From Dehalococcoidia bacterium (lineage in GTDB: Bacteria; Chloroflexota; Dehalococcoidia; GIF9; AB-539-J10), in contig JALNYR010000019.1 of NCBI GenBank assembly GCA_023229725.1, forward strand, positions 12,882-24,500: a stretch of DNA of 11,619 bases. The letters run 5' to 3'. The notes beneath the pieces were generated by a model. The model did not search any database, had not been told where the DNA came from, and was given only the letters and a program-made list of their open reading frames with translations. Of the stretch, positions 11,171 through 11,619 are shown in pieces (position 1 is the first letter of the stretch; every line of letters starts with the position of its first letter). Position numbers and translations under genes: made by a program.

Positions 11171-11619
11171 TCAGGCCGGCGCCTGCTGGCCGGCTGCGAA
11201 CTCGCCCTCAGCGGCCGCTCGCAGCAGATTGCGGGCAAGCACGTACTCAAGGCTCTTGTGTGTTGCCGCCTTCACGCACAGGAAGCTGCTGAAGAGACCG
11301 AAGTACAGAGCGCGTTCCTCCACGATGGCCAGACCGTCTTTCGACATCTCGTCGCGGAGAGCGTCGATTGAGAACCTCGCGTCCAGGGCCGGCGAATGTC
11401 CGATGAGCGCACGTTCGATCCTCAGGTGAAGCATGTTCGGCTCCTCAAGCAACAAGATGCCGCCGTCCTTTAGAACCCGTGCGACCTCGGCGATGCCGGC
11501 GCGCCACTCCCGGCAGTGGTGGAGGACGCCGCAGACGAACACGGCGTCGAAAGCTCTGCTCGGAAGCTGCATCGCGGTGATGTCGCCCACGAACACCGTG
11601 GCCGGCACGTTCCGAGCTT
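11171..11619 (-). CDS. Class I SAM-dependent methyltransferase (Methyltransf_11-like), C-terminal part, cut by right edge
   Basis: The frame is open to the right edge, so the start and the SAM-binding motif I (GxGxG) lie outside. The 148 visible residues begin just before VFVGDITAMQLP (8-19), the strand that usually follows motif I and II. FDAVFVCGVLHHCREW (23-38) is the hallmark of this family (FDxV...LHH). EVARVLKDGGILLLEEPN (44-61) is the typical RVLKPGGxLLLxEP block. The region after about residue 60 is not one I recognise and presumably shapes the substrate site. The substrate cannot be told from this part; small-molecule, lipid or quinone methylation are all possible. It precedes the kinase gene on the same strand, but the kinase has its own promoter, so no operon is claimed. 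Confidence 0.85.
   Translation of the reverse strand, partial: ARNVPATVFVGDITAMQLPSRAFDAVFVCGVLHHCREWRAGIAEVARVLKDGGILLLEEPNMLHLRIERALIGHSPALDARFSIDALRDEMSKDGLAIVEERALYFGLFSSFLCVKAATHKSLEYVLARNLLRAAAEGEFAAGQQAPA

Overview
The window is high-GC bacterial DNA, densely coded, with canonical sigma-70 type promoters (TTGACA/TTGACG, 17-bp spacers, TATAAT-like boxes) and ATGA stop/start overlaps. The gene families (GlgE pathway with a fused TreS-maltokinase, a CHASE4 sensor kinase, a 3-aminobutyryl-CoA ammonia-lyase type hotdog protein) would suit an actinobacterial or Chloroflexota-like lineage. That is inference only: no phylogenetic marker is present, and other phyla carry the same families.

Layout. 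Bases 8487 to 1 (minus strand) hold an alpha-glucan/trehalose operon read in the order glgP, glgE, treS-mak fusion, malQ. The last gene is cut by the left edge. glgE/treS-mak and treS-mak/malQ each overlap by 4 bases (ATGA). A well-formed promoter lies between glgP and glgE, so the last three genes can be expressed on their own as well as by read-through from glgP. A 179-base divergent region (8488-8666) separates glgP from a plus-strand gene for a small hotdog-fold acyl-CoA protein (8667-9086), probably an L-3-aminobutyryl-CoA ammonia-lyase. It converges on a minus-strand membrane histidine kinase of the CHASE4-HAMP-HisKA_3 type (9124-10896). The kinase has a strong predicted promoter with an inverted repeat over its -10/start region, and an unusual Glu where the ATPase N-box Asn is expected. 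The right edge holds the C-terminal half of a SAM-dependent methyltransferase (11171-11619).

How the genes work together. TreS interconverts trehalose and maltose, the fused maltokinase phosphorylates maltose to maltose-1-phosphate, and GlgE adds that maltosyl unit to alpha-1,4-glucan. GlgP releases glucose-1-phosphate from glucan, and MalQ rearranges the short maltodextrins left over. The operon therefore carries both synthesis and turnover of a storage or capsular alpha-glucan. No branching enzyme (GlgB) and no trehalose-making enzymes (OtsAB, TreYZ) are seen in the window.

No undescribed multi-gene system is evident. The points most worth checking are the altered ATP-binding motif of the orphan kinase, the operator-like inverted repeats at two promoters, and the internal promoter of the GlgE operon.
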